A DNA stretch of 51,655 bases from assembly GCA_015680685.1 (NCBI GenBank), contig MNCI01037900.1:64001-115655 (forward strand). Direction: 5' to 3'. The DNA is from Gnetum montanum. Its lineage: Eukaryota; Streptophyta; Gnetopsida; Gnetales; Gnetaceae. Below are positions 11,426 to 21,670 of this stretch, in pieces; the stretch's first letter is position 1; the number at the start of each line of letters is the position of its first letter. A program made the position numbers and the translations under genes. The notes beneath the pieces are model-generated. The model worked only from the letters and a program-made list of their open reading frames with translations. It was not told where the DNA came from and made no database searches.

Positions 11426-11851
11426 AGTCACACTTAAATGCTTGTAATCAAGTCATACTCGTTCCACTTCTAGGAGTTTAAGGGTGAGAGAGACTAATCG
11501 TGATGAGCAACCGATTCCTTGACTAACCGTACACATTCGTAAATGCTCGTAATCAAGTCATACTCACACCGTGCTATGAAAGCAATAAATAACATTAAAT
11601 AAATAACAAGCAAATAAATAACAAAGTGAATGCTGCAATGATGAAGTAATCTTGATCTTTATTGTCGGTCATGTGTGTGTCCAAGTATGGCACACTCGAA
11701 TAAAGACACCGTACAACTACATTTACCACACTGTGGGCAGACACTGGAAAAATAAACTAACTCTGGAGCGATCAAACTGCTAGAGTTTCACTACTCTAAA
11801 ACTGGGATTCCTAAAATTGGGAAAGCCACCTCTTATTTATAGACATTGCAA

Positions 11852-11974
11852 TGGACTACGATATTGCATACGCGATATCGCAGGGAAGACGTGATATCAC
11901 GGGGGATGCGATATCGCAACGGACGTGATATCGTATACACGATATCGCGGCCCATGCGATATCGCATCCCATCA
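11852..11974. repeat. U3 array of GATATC-centred palindromes (A1 3' LTR)
   Basis: Seven units of the type GCGATATCGC, with variants GTGATATCAC and ACGATATCGC, alternating with about 6-12 bases that are themselves GC-rich. Most changes between units are CG to TG or CA. The array sits between the LTR edge and the TATA box, where promoter and enhancer elements of an LTR lie. Confidence 0.85.
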
Positions 11975-11982
11975 TACCCCCA
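11975..11982 (-). other. Polypurine tract of A1
   Basis: Minus strand TGGGGGTA directly before the 3' LTR, preceded by CTCGAGGACGAG as in the other families. It primes plus-strand DNA synthesis. Confidence 0.75.
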
Positions 11983-12147
11983 CGACTGAATGAAAACTCG
12001 TCCTCGAGTTACAAAGAGAACAAGGTCCATTAATTACAAAGTGGATAGGTATGGGATTATTAACTAGAAAAAATGAAATAAAACAACTCCGTAGTGTGGA
12101 GGGACACAACACAAAAAAATACTACAACTATTACAAAAATGAGGAAC

Positions 12148-12640
12148 TCATGTAGTTCCTGGTGGCGGTGGCTCCTCCATAGGTGTCTTTCCCTTTTCTT
12201 TTACTCCAGGTCTTGGGATTTGATGGCGTTGAAGTATGGCCTGGAGTTTCTCCTCTTGTAAGGCCTTGAGTGCCTTGGCATGTGTGTAAGATTGCACTTG
12301 TGCCATAGAGGCAGCCCAGTCAGCCTTCTCTTTTTCTTTTGCCACCCTTTTATTCTCTGTTAATGATTTATTAAGTTGCTCAATTCTAAAAGTGTCCAGC
12401 TAGTTCTGAGTAACTTTTGGCCCTGTATTCGGAAGGTTTAATACTTCCAAAATGGCTTGAACAGAGAAATCAATAGTCACACCACAAATGTTAACCATGG
12501 TGACTTCTTCTTTATTGTGCCAAAATTGGTACATTTCCCTTAAGTACCAAGCATTGCTTTCAGAGAGGGTATCTCCTGCTTCTGCCTACCCAGACCGTAC
12601 GGTAGGAGGATCTTCTTGATGAACGCTAAATGATTGTTCC
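12148..12640 (-). pseudogene. 3' ORF relic of A1, downstream of gag; possible Athila-type third ORF
   Basis: The last 65 codons (12345-12148) are open and basic, Lys/Glu/Gln-rich and helical, ending KTPMEEPPPPGTT. Upstream in the same frame, read through stops, come AWYLREMYQFWHNKEE, VNICGVTIDFSVQAIL and LNLPN. The last part resembles the VRGVxVDFSxxAIN motif found in ORFs near the 3' end of Athila-type elements. A2 carries the same ORF (41264-41700) with about 55 of 65 residues kept in the final part, but its nearest stop is elsewhere. Function unknown; the position matches the env-like ORF of Athila, but I see no signal peptide or membrane segment in what remains. Confidence 0.5.
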
Positions 12641-13272
12641 TCCTATTTTGTATGTTGTCTGGCAGGATCTTGTCTTTCACCTCTCTGAGATCATTCGATC
12701 ACACCTTAAGTAGGACCTTCCTATTATCCATGTTTTAGGGCCATCTGCAATCACACGGGACCAATCGTTAGTAAGGTTGTTACCAAAGTTAGGTTATACC
12801 TTACTACTTGCCTTAATAGATTTACTTTATTTCCGTGTGATGTTAATTATTGGAAGAACATGTCCTCGAAAGATTATAATGTTGAGTCCTCTTTGCTTAG
12901 GTGGTTTTCAAATTTAATTTTCTGGTATAGCTAAGGGGATAAAATTGTTTTTGACACAGTCTATTCTTAATTTTAGAACTAATTACCCTTAAAGATGTCC
13001 TTCGAGTGATGATGAATTTCAAAAAATATTTTTTTTTGAAATTAAACAATGTAAACTAAGGACATTTGGACAATTCTTATAGGGTTCCAATGTAATTCAA
13101 TTGGTTCTGAAGGCATGAAAATTAATGATGATGTGGAATTTATCAATAAGGACCTCGGATGGTAGAGAAAAAGGCTATGTGATGGTAATAAGGGAAAGAA
13201 AATTATGAAAAATTAAGCTGAGGGTAAGAAATTGTGTGTTCTAGCTAGAGAATTAATGAAGATTACAACAAA

Positions 13273-13329
13273 ATTACACAAGTGGGTCCTCCCCAAAGTA
13301 GGTTTCAACCTATTATGCCCTTGTGTAAT
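13273..13329. other. Conserved hairpin in A1
   Basis: ATTACACAAG (13273-13282) pairs with CTTGTGTAAT (13320-13329). Inside it GGG pairs with CCC across a one-base bulge, and AGGTTTCAACCT forms a small inner hairpin. The same structure is in A2 (42629-42681) and, with paired base changes, in the old relic at 48405-48460. Confidence 0.65.
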
Positions 13330-13338
13330 CACACTTAA

Positions 13339-13536
13339 NNNNNNNNNNNNNNNNNNNNNNNNNNNNNNNNNNNNNNNNNNNNNNNNNNNNNNNNNNNNNN
13401 NNNNNNNNNNNNNNNNNNNNNNNNNNNNNNNNNNNNNNNNNNNNNNNNNNNNNNNNNNNNNNNNNNNNNNNNNNNNNNNNNNNNNNNNNNNNNNNNNNNN
13501 NNNNNNNNNNNNNNNNNNNNNNNNNNNNNNNNNNNN
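13339..13536. other. Assembly gap, 198 N
   Basis: The matching stretch in A2, from CACACTTAA to the AGTGACATTGCATT motif, is about 280 bases (42688-42968). So the gap probably hides non-coding element sequence and is likely underestimated. Confidence 0.95.
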
Positions 13537-14271
13537 AGTGACATCGCATTATTTCATCCCATGATGAGCAACTATGAGAGGACCATAACAACAAGGCGTA
13601 CGATCCTTGGTGTTTAGTACAAGGGAGGAGTGATTTTTTGTTTTATGGCACTTTGTTTTTTCTTTTCTTTTCTCTCTCTTTTTTGAACTTTACTGAATCC
13701 AAAGAAGCCGCCAACCGTCAGGCATGGGTGCATGTCTTTCCAGTGGGACCCCCTAGAATAGTATTTGATTTTCGAGTGCCCTTTTGATTACTCTTATTCC
13801 CATTTTTCATTAGATCTACAAGGATCTTAGGACAACCAAGTTGCATGATAACAACCACAGATGTCAGCAAAAAGAATCCGCAAGTCCCCTTGATGTCACA
13901 CCCTAACCATTCCCTCTTGGTCCATCCTTCTTCATTCTGGGTACAATGAATGCAAAATTAATTTTAAGTTTTAAAAATGTCAAGAATATCACTGTACCCT
14001 TGAAAAGAACCTCTTATTCAAAGAGTGGATGAGTGGGTGTAATGGGCTCACTATTCCAAATAATTGATCACTCATGACTTAATAACATAAAACACATCTC
14101 AACCAACGATCCACATGAGTGTTTTATTCGTAGATGAGATTACTTATAAAAACATGAAAACACAAACACACAAAAAGATAAAAAGATAAAACAAAAAATT
14201 GAAAAATGAAAAACTGGAAAACAAAAAGTTGTAAAATCAAAGAAAATGAAAAATATTTATTAATCCTGCTG

Positions 14272-16258
14272 GTTATTGAAATGGGGGATATCCCCCATAC
14301 CTAATTGGCTGAGGATAGCAAGGATTAATAAATGAAAGATAAGGATCCTTGCATGTTGGAAGTATTGGGGCTGGTCTATACTTATCCCCTTGGGGTTCAC
14401 ACACTTGATTATAATAAGCATAGTGGGGCACTTTATACAATGTAGTTCCGTGATAATGAGTTGACCCACTATGATGTTTGTGACCGTTAGATGGTATGCA
14501 AGGATTGTGATGATGCCTCCCATGATTATGTTCATTGGGTCGTATGGTTGTTGGAGTGTAAGTTGGTGGCCTTGATAAAGTTAGATGAGGAATTGGGTTT
14601 GAAGGTAAGGGTGCACCACAGTGTGGAACTTGTGCTGGGTTGGAAGATGCAGTGGCCTCTGAATTATGTTGTCCCTTCTTACGGCCGTGTTTAAAGAAAG
14701 GACACCTTTGATGTTGAGGAGGCCTCTCACTGCTGTTAGTAGTAGTAGCACAAGTGTTGTTCTTGGGTTGTTGCGATGGCACAACCACCTTAGAAATAGT
14801 TGGTGGCATTGTGGAAGGAGGGAAAGGATGAAAATGTTGAAAGTTAGGAGGAATATAAGATGCATAAGGTGGTGGTTGTGTTGGAGGTATGGGCTGATAG
14901 TATTGTGGAGAATGGTATTGTGGTGAGATAGAGTATGGTCGCCCGAATGTAGAAATAGGATGTTGAACATGATAAGCATTTGGATTTGGAAAATATCAAG
15001 GGTGCCTCCACTCTAAGGGTGGTCTCCCCCACGACTGGGTTTATTGCCATTGTGATCTAACACAATATCTCTGTACGAACTCTAGATGTAACATGTTTCC
15101 CCAATGCTCATGTAGATGTAACAGTATTGGGCATTGGCCCTTGGGGTGATCGTATAGGCATATGTTACATTCATACATCGGATTGGCAGTTGAGCACTTA
15201 TTCTCTTTAGTCTTTCTTTTCGAATGTCTACTAATTCGTCCTGCTTCTTGGGTTGTCAAAACTCTATCTCCAATGTTGTTGATAAATTCTCCACACTTTT
15301 GATACATCCATTCCAACATCTTATTTATCTTTGCCTCGACTTCTTCTAACGATTGTTGTATTGGCAAAAATGATGTTTCCACCTTGAGATTTATTGATCT
15401 CTCCTTATTATGATCATGGACCTTTGTTGAGTTAATATTTTGGTCCTGTTGATGTTTTTCAACACTCTCCCATCTAGCTAATTCTCCTTCTTCTTTTGCT
15501 ACCCGCTTAATAAGCTCTTGGACTTGATGGGTTCGTAGGTTATATAATTGACCTCGGGCATACGTTCCTAAGGTCTCTCTTGTTTCATTACGTAGCCCAT
15601 CAATGATATGGTACATTAGCCTTTCCTCGGAAAACCCATGGCCTGGACAGTTGTTTAACAGTGCATAATATCTTTCTAAGGCCATGTCCAAGGGTTCATG
15701 TTTTGCTTGTTTCCATCCTTGGATTTGTTTCCTCAAGGCTGATACTCTTGCGTAGGTTTGATATTTTTTGTTAAAGACTTCTACCATTGTTGACCAGTGT
15801 CATATTGAATTTGGTTTTAACGATCTATACCATACTTTAGATTGGTCAACAAGTGTCATCGGAAAGAGCTTAAGTTTTTGCCAGCCATTATCAACATTGT
15901 TCCATGTGTAGGCATCATAGAAGGCTAGTAAATGTTGATGTGGATCTAAGTCATAGCCTCCTAAAAATTTAGGAAATTTGTTCAAATCGAGCCTGGGTAG
16001 TCAGCTCTCTTTACGATGCCTATGGGAGATTCGAATAGCCTCTTGTATTTGCGTTAAGCTTGTAGTGACCAGTGGGGGTTCATCGTGATCAGGTAAGTTA
16101 GGCTTTCGTGCGTTGGAATGATGTTGTTTTTGTTCATGTTTATAAGAAACTCCCACTTCAGGTTGTATACTCCAATCTTCATCGTCATATAATTCATTGG
16201 TTCTCGAATGAACTTCCTCACTAAGTGTGGCGTTATTATTATCTTGTAGGAGATGCAT
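14272..16258 (-). pseudogene. Gag pseudogene of A1 with a long Pro/His-rich tail
   Basis: About 660 codons, nearly all in one frame. Order: an acidic N-terminus (MHLLQDNNNATLSEEV), the capsid region with FLGGYDLDPHQHLLAFYDAY, MALERYYALLNNCPGHGF and NETRETLGTYARGQLYNL, a Lys/Glu-rich part, a zinc-finger-like CNICLYDHPKGQCP, then a tail rich in Pro, His, Tyr, Asn and Ser with CPFFKHGRKKGQH and the end GGYPPFQ. At least three premature stops break it. Two are TGA (16001-16003 and 15800-15802) where A2 has CGA. The tail ends in a stop with no protease after it. Gag builds the cytoplasmic particle; a tail of this length is unlike the short linker to protease in B. TTG or ATG upstream starts are not needed: ATG at 16258 fits. 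Confidence 0.85.
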
Positions 16259-16380
16259 TGTATGAAGTTGTGTGTGAATTATGTGTGACTTGTTAATTAT
16301 TTCTTCTTTCTAAGAGATGTATCGTTAAGTTCTTTACAGCAACCTTGTATGATATAACTAATCTAGATAACTAGCACTGT

Positions 16381-16397
16381 CCCCGGCAACGGCGCCA
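16381..16397 (-). other. Primer-binding site of A1, tRNA-Asp type
   Basis: Plus strand CCCCGGCAACGGCGCCA equals, from memory, the 3' end of plant tRNA-Asp(GUC) plus CCA. The minus strand is therefore its complement, lying one base from the LTR edge. Athila elements are known to use tRNA-Asp. A2 has one change (CCCCGGCAACGACGCCA, 45817-45833) and B three (32930-32946). Confidence 0.85.
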
Positions 16398-16398
16398 A

Positions 16399-17433
16399 TG
16401 ATGAGCGGCGAGGTACCCCTATGCTCAACCATACGAATACGAGTGTTTTCACATGTGATCCGGTCGAACTCCACAGACGGACTAGTTGTGGCACCTAGAC
16501 AGTTAACCTTAGGTCGTAGTTCGCTGTCTTCCCACCTGGACTAGTATTTATCATTTGTCACGTATGGTTTAGTCCAGAGTGAGGTGTATGATGTGTTCTA
16601 ATTCTATGCTACTCCTGATGGCAGTGTAAAATAAGATTAACTAAACTAAGCTAGGAGGGAAAAGGGTAGAGGAATCTAATCTAGCCTAAGTGCGACGAGA
16701 AATCGATTCCTTGATCAACCGTACACTTCTTGGACCTCGTGCACGACTACCATTGGGACTACCAAGCACAGGTCCTAGGTACGCCACTGGGATTACCAAG
16801 CGCAGATCCCAAATACGCCACTGGGATTACCAAGCGCAGATCCTAGCTACACCACTGGGCTACCAAGTAGCCACACTTAAATGCTCGTAATCAAGTCGTA
16901 CTCGTTCCACTTCTAGGAGTTTAAGGGTGAGAGAGACTAATCGCGATGAGCAACCGATTCCTTGACTAACTGTAGACATGCGTAAATGCTCGTAATCAAG
17001 TCATACTCACACCACGCTATGAAAGCAATAAATAACATTAAATAAATAGCAAACAAATAAATAACAAAGTGAATGCTGCAATGATGAAGTAATCTCGATC
17101 TTTATTGCTGGTCATGTGCATGTCCAAGTATGGCACACTCAAATAAAGACACCGTACAACTACATTCACCACACTGCGGGCAGACATTGGAAAAATAAGC
17201 TAACTTTGGAGGGATCAAACTGCCAGAGTTTCACTACTCTAAAACTGGGATTCCTAAAACTGGGAAAGCCGCCTCTTATTTATAGACATTGCGGAGGACT
17301 GCGATATCGCATACGTGATATTGCATGGAAGACGCGATATCGCGGGGGATGCGATATTGTGACGAACGTGATATCGCGTACACGATATCGTGGCCCATAC
17401 GCGATATCGTGTATGCGATATCGCGTCCCATCA
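16399..17433 (-). repeat. 5' LTR of A1
   Basis: 1035 bp, the promoter copy. U3 palindrome array 17296-17433 (eight GATAT(C/T) units), TATAAATA (minus strand) at 17277-17284, 34-bp tandem repeats at 16750-16868, and the shared U5 end GGTACCTCGCCGCTCATCA at 16399-16417. Confidence 0.9.
17296..17433. repeat. U3 array of GATATC-centred palindromes (A1 5' LTR)
   Basis: Eight units including GCGATATCGC, GTGATATTGC, ACGATATCGT and GCGATATCGT, spaced about 14-20 bases centre to centre. Unit number and order differ from the other LTR of the same element, which suggests the array changes quickly. Confidence 0.85.
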
Positions 17434-18977
17434 GAAATTAATTTTCAAAACTCATTTTCCTCTTCCTGTTCAGACTAGAGAGGCTAGAATCTTCATTCCA
17501 AGTAATCCATCTATCATCCATATGCAGACAAAAAACTCCAGTGATACCAAATTTTCTCAAAGTGGTACATAATCTAGATGCATTAGTAGCCCAACCTCCT
17601 TCATTAAACAGAACCTACCATTGTTTAATTTTTTTAAGCATATCTTCTAAAACTATAATATGATTGTAATTCCAATATTTACTAAGCCTCCACCATGTCT
17701 TTCAAACTTATTTAAGAATTAAAGAACTAGAAATAGAAATGGCCTAAGGAAAAGGAAGATAGTGAAGAAAGTTATTAGAAGACCAAATATTATCATTCTT
17801 AGGTTTCTTAAAATGAGCATCTAAATATCATCTCCATTAATGCACTTTGCAATACATTTTGTAGTAAGAGAAATGAAGATCAATAACTTAGAAAGAGGGT
17901 TGAATAAGTTCTAGCCAATAAGATCCAATTCTTGCACAATGAATGCATGTGGTTTCCAAACTTGGATATGTCCACATTCAGAGGGTAGAATCCTTACACA
18001 CCTCTAAACTTTATTCCTTCAAAATATGTTTTCAAGAGCACCATGACCTTTACAAAATTCTGAGCTTTGCTAGGGGTGTTTTCACTCAAAAACACACCCA
18101 ATTCCTCAAGTTTCCAAGAAATAACAAATGACTTTCCTTAAGAAGCACATCTAGCCCCTCAAGGATTATAATAAGAAATAAAAATGACCAAGGAAGAAAA
18201 TTAACTAAGCTTCTAATTCCTTGCTTTAAGCTCACAATAAGAACAAATGATTAAGAAAAATGAAGTACAATATTCCTCAAAGAATGTATATAATGATTAC
18301 TTAATTGATTGTACAATGCTTGTATTTTCCCATTTAGGATGTCTTTCTTTTATAGCCTTGTTCTCTCCATCTGTCTGTTGAAATTCATACAATAGCTAGT
18401 TGAGATGTCTTTTACAAGCCCAAGACATTTTACTGTATTTGCCTTATTGTAGGTGAGACATGTTGTCTAAGCTTGAGAAATTTTAACTTTTTGCAAGATG
18501 TCTTATCTTTACTTGAGATGTTTCCTCTATTGTAAAGATATATTTCCTAAGTTTAGAGCTTCTCAGTAGAGATGTCTTGCTGCAATGTGAGACATCTTAT
18601 TAGTCTTCAAAATGTCTTCTCTAGGATCTGGGATGATATCCTTATGATTTTTTTCAAACTATTACATCTTCTTATTTGACTTTAGCATTCTAGTTTGTTA
18701 ATTCTTTCTCTTCTCTCAATCTCCTTAATATGTTATATTCACCTTCCTTAGACTTGCAAGTTCTCACAAACACATTAACAAATTCTCCATTTTTCAAGGT
18801 TTTGGCATATCAAAAGGTCAATAAGAAATACCTTGGCTATAATAATTAATAAGGCCAAGTCCTCCATCTTTCTTACTACTAATGAAACTATTCTAAGCAA
18901 CTATAGAAAAATCTTTTCTATGTTGCTTCAAACCAAAGAAAGCAATGAACAATACAATCAATTTTATCATAAGAAGT
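17434..18977 (-). mobile_element. LINE, middle part (piece 2 of 3)
   Basis: On the minus strand, 17440-17760 reads SSSLILK, KYWNYNHIIVLEDMLKKIKQW, FNEGGWATNASRLCTTLRKF and SSLNRKREMSFEN, then continues across A1 into the zf-RVT part at 11077. At 18800-18960 the frames read KIFLWLLRIVS and, in another frame, RKMEDLALLIIIAK, which resembles the FLW...KKxGGLGL region after the reverse transcriptase domain of plant LINEs. Broken by stops. The stretch 17900-18790 does not look like LINE and may be a further old insertion. Confidence 0.65.
18396..18620. repeat. Cluster of short ATGTCT/AGACAT repeats
   Basis: About eight direct and inverted copies of the core ATGTCT in 225 bp: GAGATGTCTT near 18400 and 18569, AAGACAT near 18422, GAGACATGTTGTCT near 18456, AAGATGTCTT near 18498, GAGACATCTT near 18591 and AAATGTCTTCT near 18608. 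This is reminiscent of the U3 arrays in the LTRs of this window, but no LTR ends or coding region could be attached to it. Confidence 0.6.
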
Positions 18978-19791
18978 TGATGAGTGGCGAGGTACCCCTA
19001 CAGTCAACCATATGAATACCAGCATTTCACGCATGATTTGGTCGAACTCCAAGGACTAAGTGCTTACGTGCCTTAATGGAACACTTAAGGTTAATCAATC
19101 GTTGTCTTCCCAAACTTACTTGTATTGTCATGGTTGTATGGTTAAGTAAGTTTGAGGTATATGATTTTTATAACTTTTATCTTTTTAATGTCTTATGCTA
19201 ATAGGGGAAGGTGAAGAGAACTAAGTGACTAGATTATGTTAACTATTCACTAACTAAGTTCTAATTGTTCCTAACACTAGTATCCGTTCCGACTTGCCGC
19301 ACACATCTTGAACCAATGCAATGCTACTGGGATTAACAAACGCTAATCTTTATTGGGTTACCAAGCGCTACACACATGCTTGAAGTGGTCGTACTAAGTG
19401 TACTTAACTAGGAGAGTCAAAGGTTGAGAGAGAGATTAATTAACTAGGAAAGTGTTTAAACATTCAACAATAATTAATTCCTATTTAGCTTAATTTGTAT
19501 GCTGCAAGGTTTATCATAAAGTTCATCTTTATTGCCGTACACAAATCTGTGCTCAGGTACAAATTGCTCGAATAAAGATCGATTCACTCTATGACTCCTA
19601 TTGAGGGCACACAGGAATTATTCTAACTCTGGAATGGTACAACTGCAAGAGTTTAGCTAAGGGTCTAAGTCTAACTATCTGGAACTAAGGGCGCCACCTG
19701 TTATTTCTAGAAGATGAGGTAGGACATGATATAGCATGTGCGATATCGTGTGGCGAATGCGATGTTGCGTACGTGATATCGCAACTCATCA
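18978..19791 (-). repeat. 3' LTR of B
   Basis: 814 bp. U5 end at 18978, two looser copies of the GGGATTACCAA unit near 19330-19375, TATA region mutated (TTATTTCTAG near 19701), and a short GATATC palindrome array at 19728-19791. Differences from the 5' LTR are mostly C/T and G/A changes. Confidence 0.88.
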
Positions 19792-21670
19792 TACCCCCAT
19801 GATTGAATGAAAACTCGTCCTCGAGTTCCTTACAAAATATTGAGAAGGTATGGGATAATTGACTTGAATGACAACTAATGGTGAACAGGATGACGTGTGA
19901 ACACATCAATCATTACAATACATGACAATATTAGTGTTCATAACTACAAGAGTGAACACTATACACAATTGACATCCAGCCTTATTTGGTAGCTGAGAAA
20001 GAGGAGAGAGAGAGAGAAAAGAAGAAGATGTGTTACTGCCGATGCCAAGATTGCACCTTCTGTTGTTCATCTATAAGCATGCCATCAATCTTGTTCCTTA
20101 CACGACTATTCTAGCACCAGTCCATCCTAAGTATTTCCTCCAGGTCCAGTCCATTGCTGTATGATTGCCATCTACACACACAACACAGTCGCATATTAAC
20201 AAGGATAAGTAAATCACAATACAGTTGATACCTTATCTCGGTGTAAGGCTCATTGGTTGAGTTGTGATATGGCTAATACGGATTCTAGAGATATAACACT
20301 AGTGAATACCCAAGGTGTAGGGGTTAGGAGAAAATTGAAAAAATTAGACTAGGACCCCCATGACTAAGAGCGATCCTCTCGTAGCAATAGAATGGAGAAA
20401 AATATAAGGAATAAGAAAGATGGAGAAAACAAAACAACAACAATGCTAATAAAATGGATGTCAGAGGTGGAAATGAACAAAATAAAAGTTGATTGTAGCA
20501 ATGTTTAAGGGAAAGAAGTTAACTGATGCATCAATTAGGAATGCCAATGGATCCTCCCCAAACTAGGCTCATGCCCTTAATGCCCTGACAATCCCACATT
20601 CAAAGAGTCCGTAGAATTTGAAAATGTCATTTGGAAGCAAGAGTTAAAGTCTTAACCACAAGAATTTACCAAAAAGAAAACAATGCATCAACCAAAATAT
20701 AGACTATTTATACAACTGACAATGAGGTTGGAAATGGAGAAAGAATGATGAGAAGAAGAGAATGGAATGGAGTCCCAAGAACAAGGTGGTGTACAGCCCC
20801 TTGTGTAATTATGGTTAATGTGACTTAGTAAATCTCATTCCAAATTTAGCCTCAAACAATCCACATCCAATGACTTTGCATTGATACACTTGGCTAATCC
20901 ATCCACTTGAAGTAACAAAAATGCTTCTGCCAAAGAGTCACCACCATTCCGAGGAAATGAGAAAGGGAAAAGTAGGAAGCAAGAGAGGGCCTTAGTTATA
21001 GGAAACATTTTTTTAGTTCCATAACCAGTGCTTGTAGTCCAAATAATTATTTTGTCTACGAGGTGTGCTTTGAATTCTCACTTTTTTTTTGTGTGAGAAC
21101 CACACCATGCAAAGACTTATTTTTATTGGCTCAACTTCCCAATAATGAAGTAACATTAGAATGGTAAGGAAAACCCAAGAAGAAAATATCTAAGCACTCA
21201 AGAGAATGGCCAACACAAATGCATCAGATCCCCTTGAAGTCACACCCTTTTCAATCCTTGAGTCCTTCCTCAGTTTGAGATATGCCCAGTCACTAATTCG
21301 TTGATAGTTTTATGATTTAAAGAAAGGGACTGTACATTTCCAAGCCAAGAGAGACCAGAGAAATTCATGGATGCATGGATGATGTGGACTCATTGCTTGT
21401 TATATTAAAAGAACCATACCTTAGTATCAACATTATAACTCAAAGGTAAAAACTAAACATTAGCAATCAATAGAATATAGTTCATACCACCATCAGGAGC
21501 ACTTATTAGATGACGAACCTAACAACACAAATAAAAAACAACAAACAAACAATCACACAAAGAAATGAAAAAGTATCAACGATGTTGTAAAAAAAACAAG
21601 AAAATTTAAAGAAATTTGTAAAACAAAAATGTGTAAAACAAAAACTTAAAAGGAAACTGAGGGCCTCATT
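19792..21670 (-). other. Non-coding 3' interior of B
   Basis: Runs from the polypurine tract (19792-19799) to the end of integrase. It holds two internal polypurine-like cores (minus strand AGTCATGGGGG at 20355-20365 and 21693-21703) and a block (20545-21300) loosely matching the non-coding region of A1 and A2 (shared stretches such as TCCTCCCCAAA and CCCCTTGA.GTCACACCC). No supportable ORF. Confidence 0.6.

Larger units (their letters stand above)
11078..11974 (-). repeat. 3' LTR of A1
   Basis: 897 bp, bounded by TGATGAG and CATCA on the plus strand. U3 holds seven GATATC-centred palindromic units (11852-11974). TATAAATA (minus strand) is at 11834-11841. A 34-bp unit is repeated from 11307, 11341, 11375 and 11409. 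Compared with the 5' LTR it lacks about 125 bp between the ATTTATCAT and CTAGCCTAAG stretches (near 11236). It serves as polyadenylation site in the intact element. Confidence 0.88.
12650..14259 (-). other. Non-coding interior of A1 with an assembly gap
   Basis: Contains the hairpin at 13273-13329, the N run 13339-13536, and a block (13537-14000) conserved in A2 (42968-43400) and loosely in B (20545-21300). No supportable ORF. In an autonomous relative pol would lie between gag and this region. 14150-14260 is A-rich (repeated AAAAAGATAAAA and GAAAAATG). Confidence 0.6.
11078..17433 (-). mobile_element. A1, complete gag-only Athila-like LTR retrotransposon
   Basis: 6.36 kb, minus strand, flanked by the 5-bp target duplication GAAAT (11073-11077 and 17434-17438). 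Order along the element: 5' LTR (16399-17433), tRNA-Asp primer site, gag (16258-14272), a non-coding block with an assembly gap, a 3' ORF relic (about 12148-12640), polypurine tract (11975-11982) and 3' LTR (11078-11974). Protease, reverse transcriptase, RNase H and integrase are absent, so it must have moved with enzymes supplied in trans. It inserted into the LINE between its thumb-like and zf-RVT parts. Confidence 0.92.

Noticed and set aside
11247-11447. 66-codon plus-strand ORF repeated at 16690-16890
   Set aside because: It is antisense to the LTR and its repetitive protein (LGYQ-like units) is just the translation of the 34-bp tandem repeat. It is not open in the A2 LTRs.
11852-11974. 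CRISPR-like array of short repeats
   Set aside because: Units are about 10-bp palindromes with variable short spacers inside a plant LTR. There is no conserved long repeat and no cas gene.
13232-13594. ORFs across the N run
   Set aside because: They exist only because Ns do not produce stops.
14491-14926. Plus-strand ORFs opposite the A1 gag tail (and 44057-44311 in A2)
   Set aside because: They are shadows of the Pro/His-rich gag tail on the minus strand and have no domain features.
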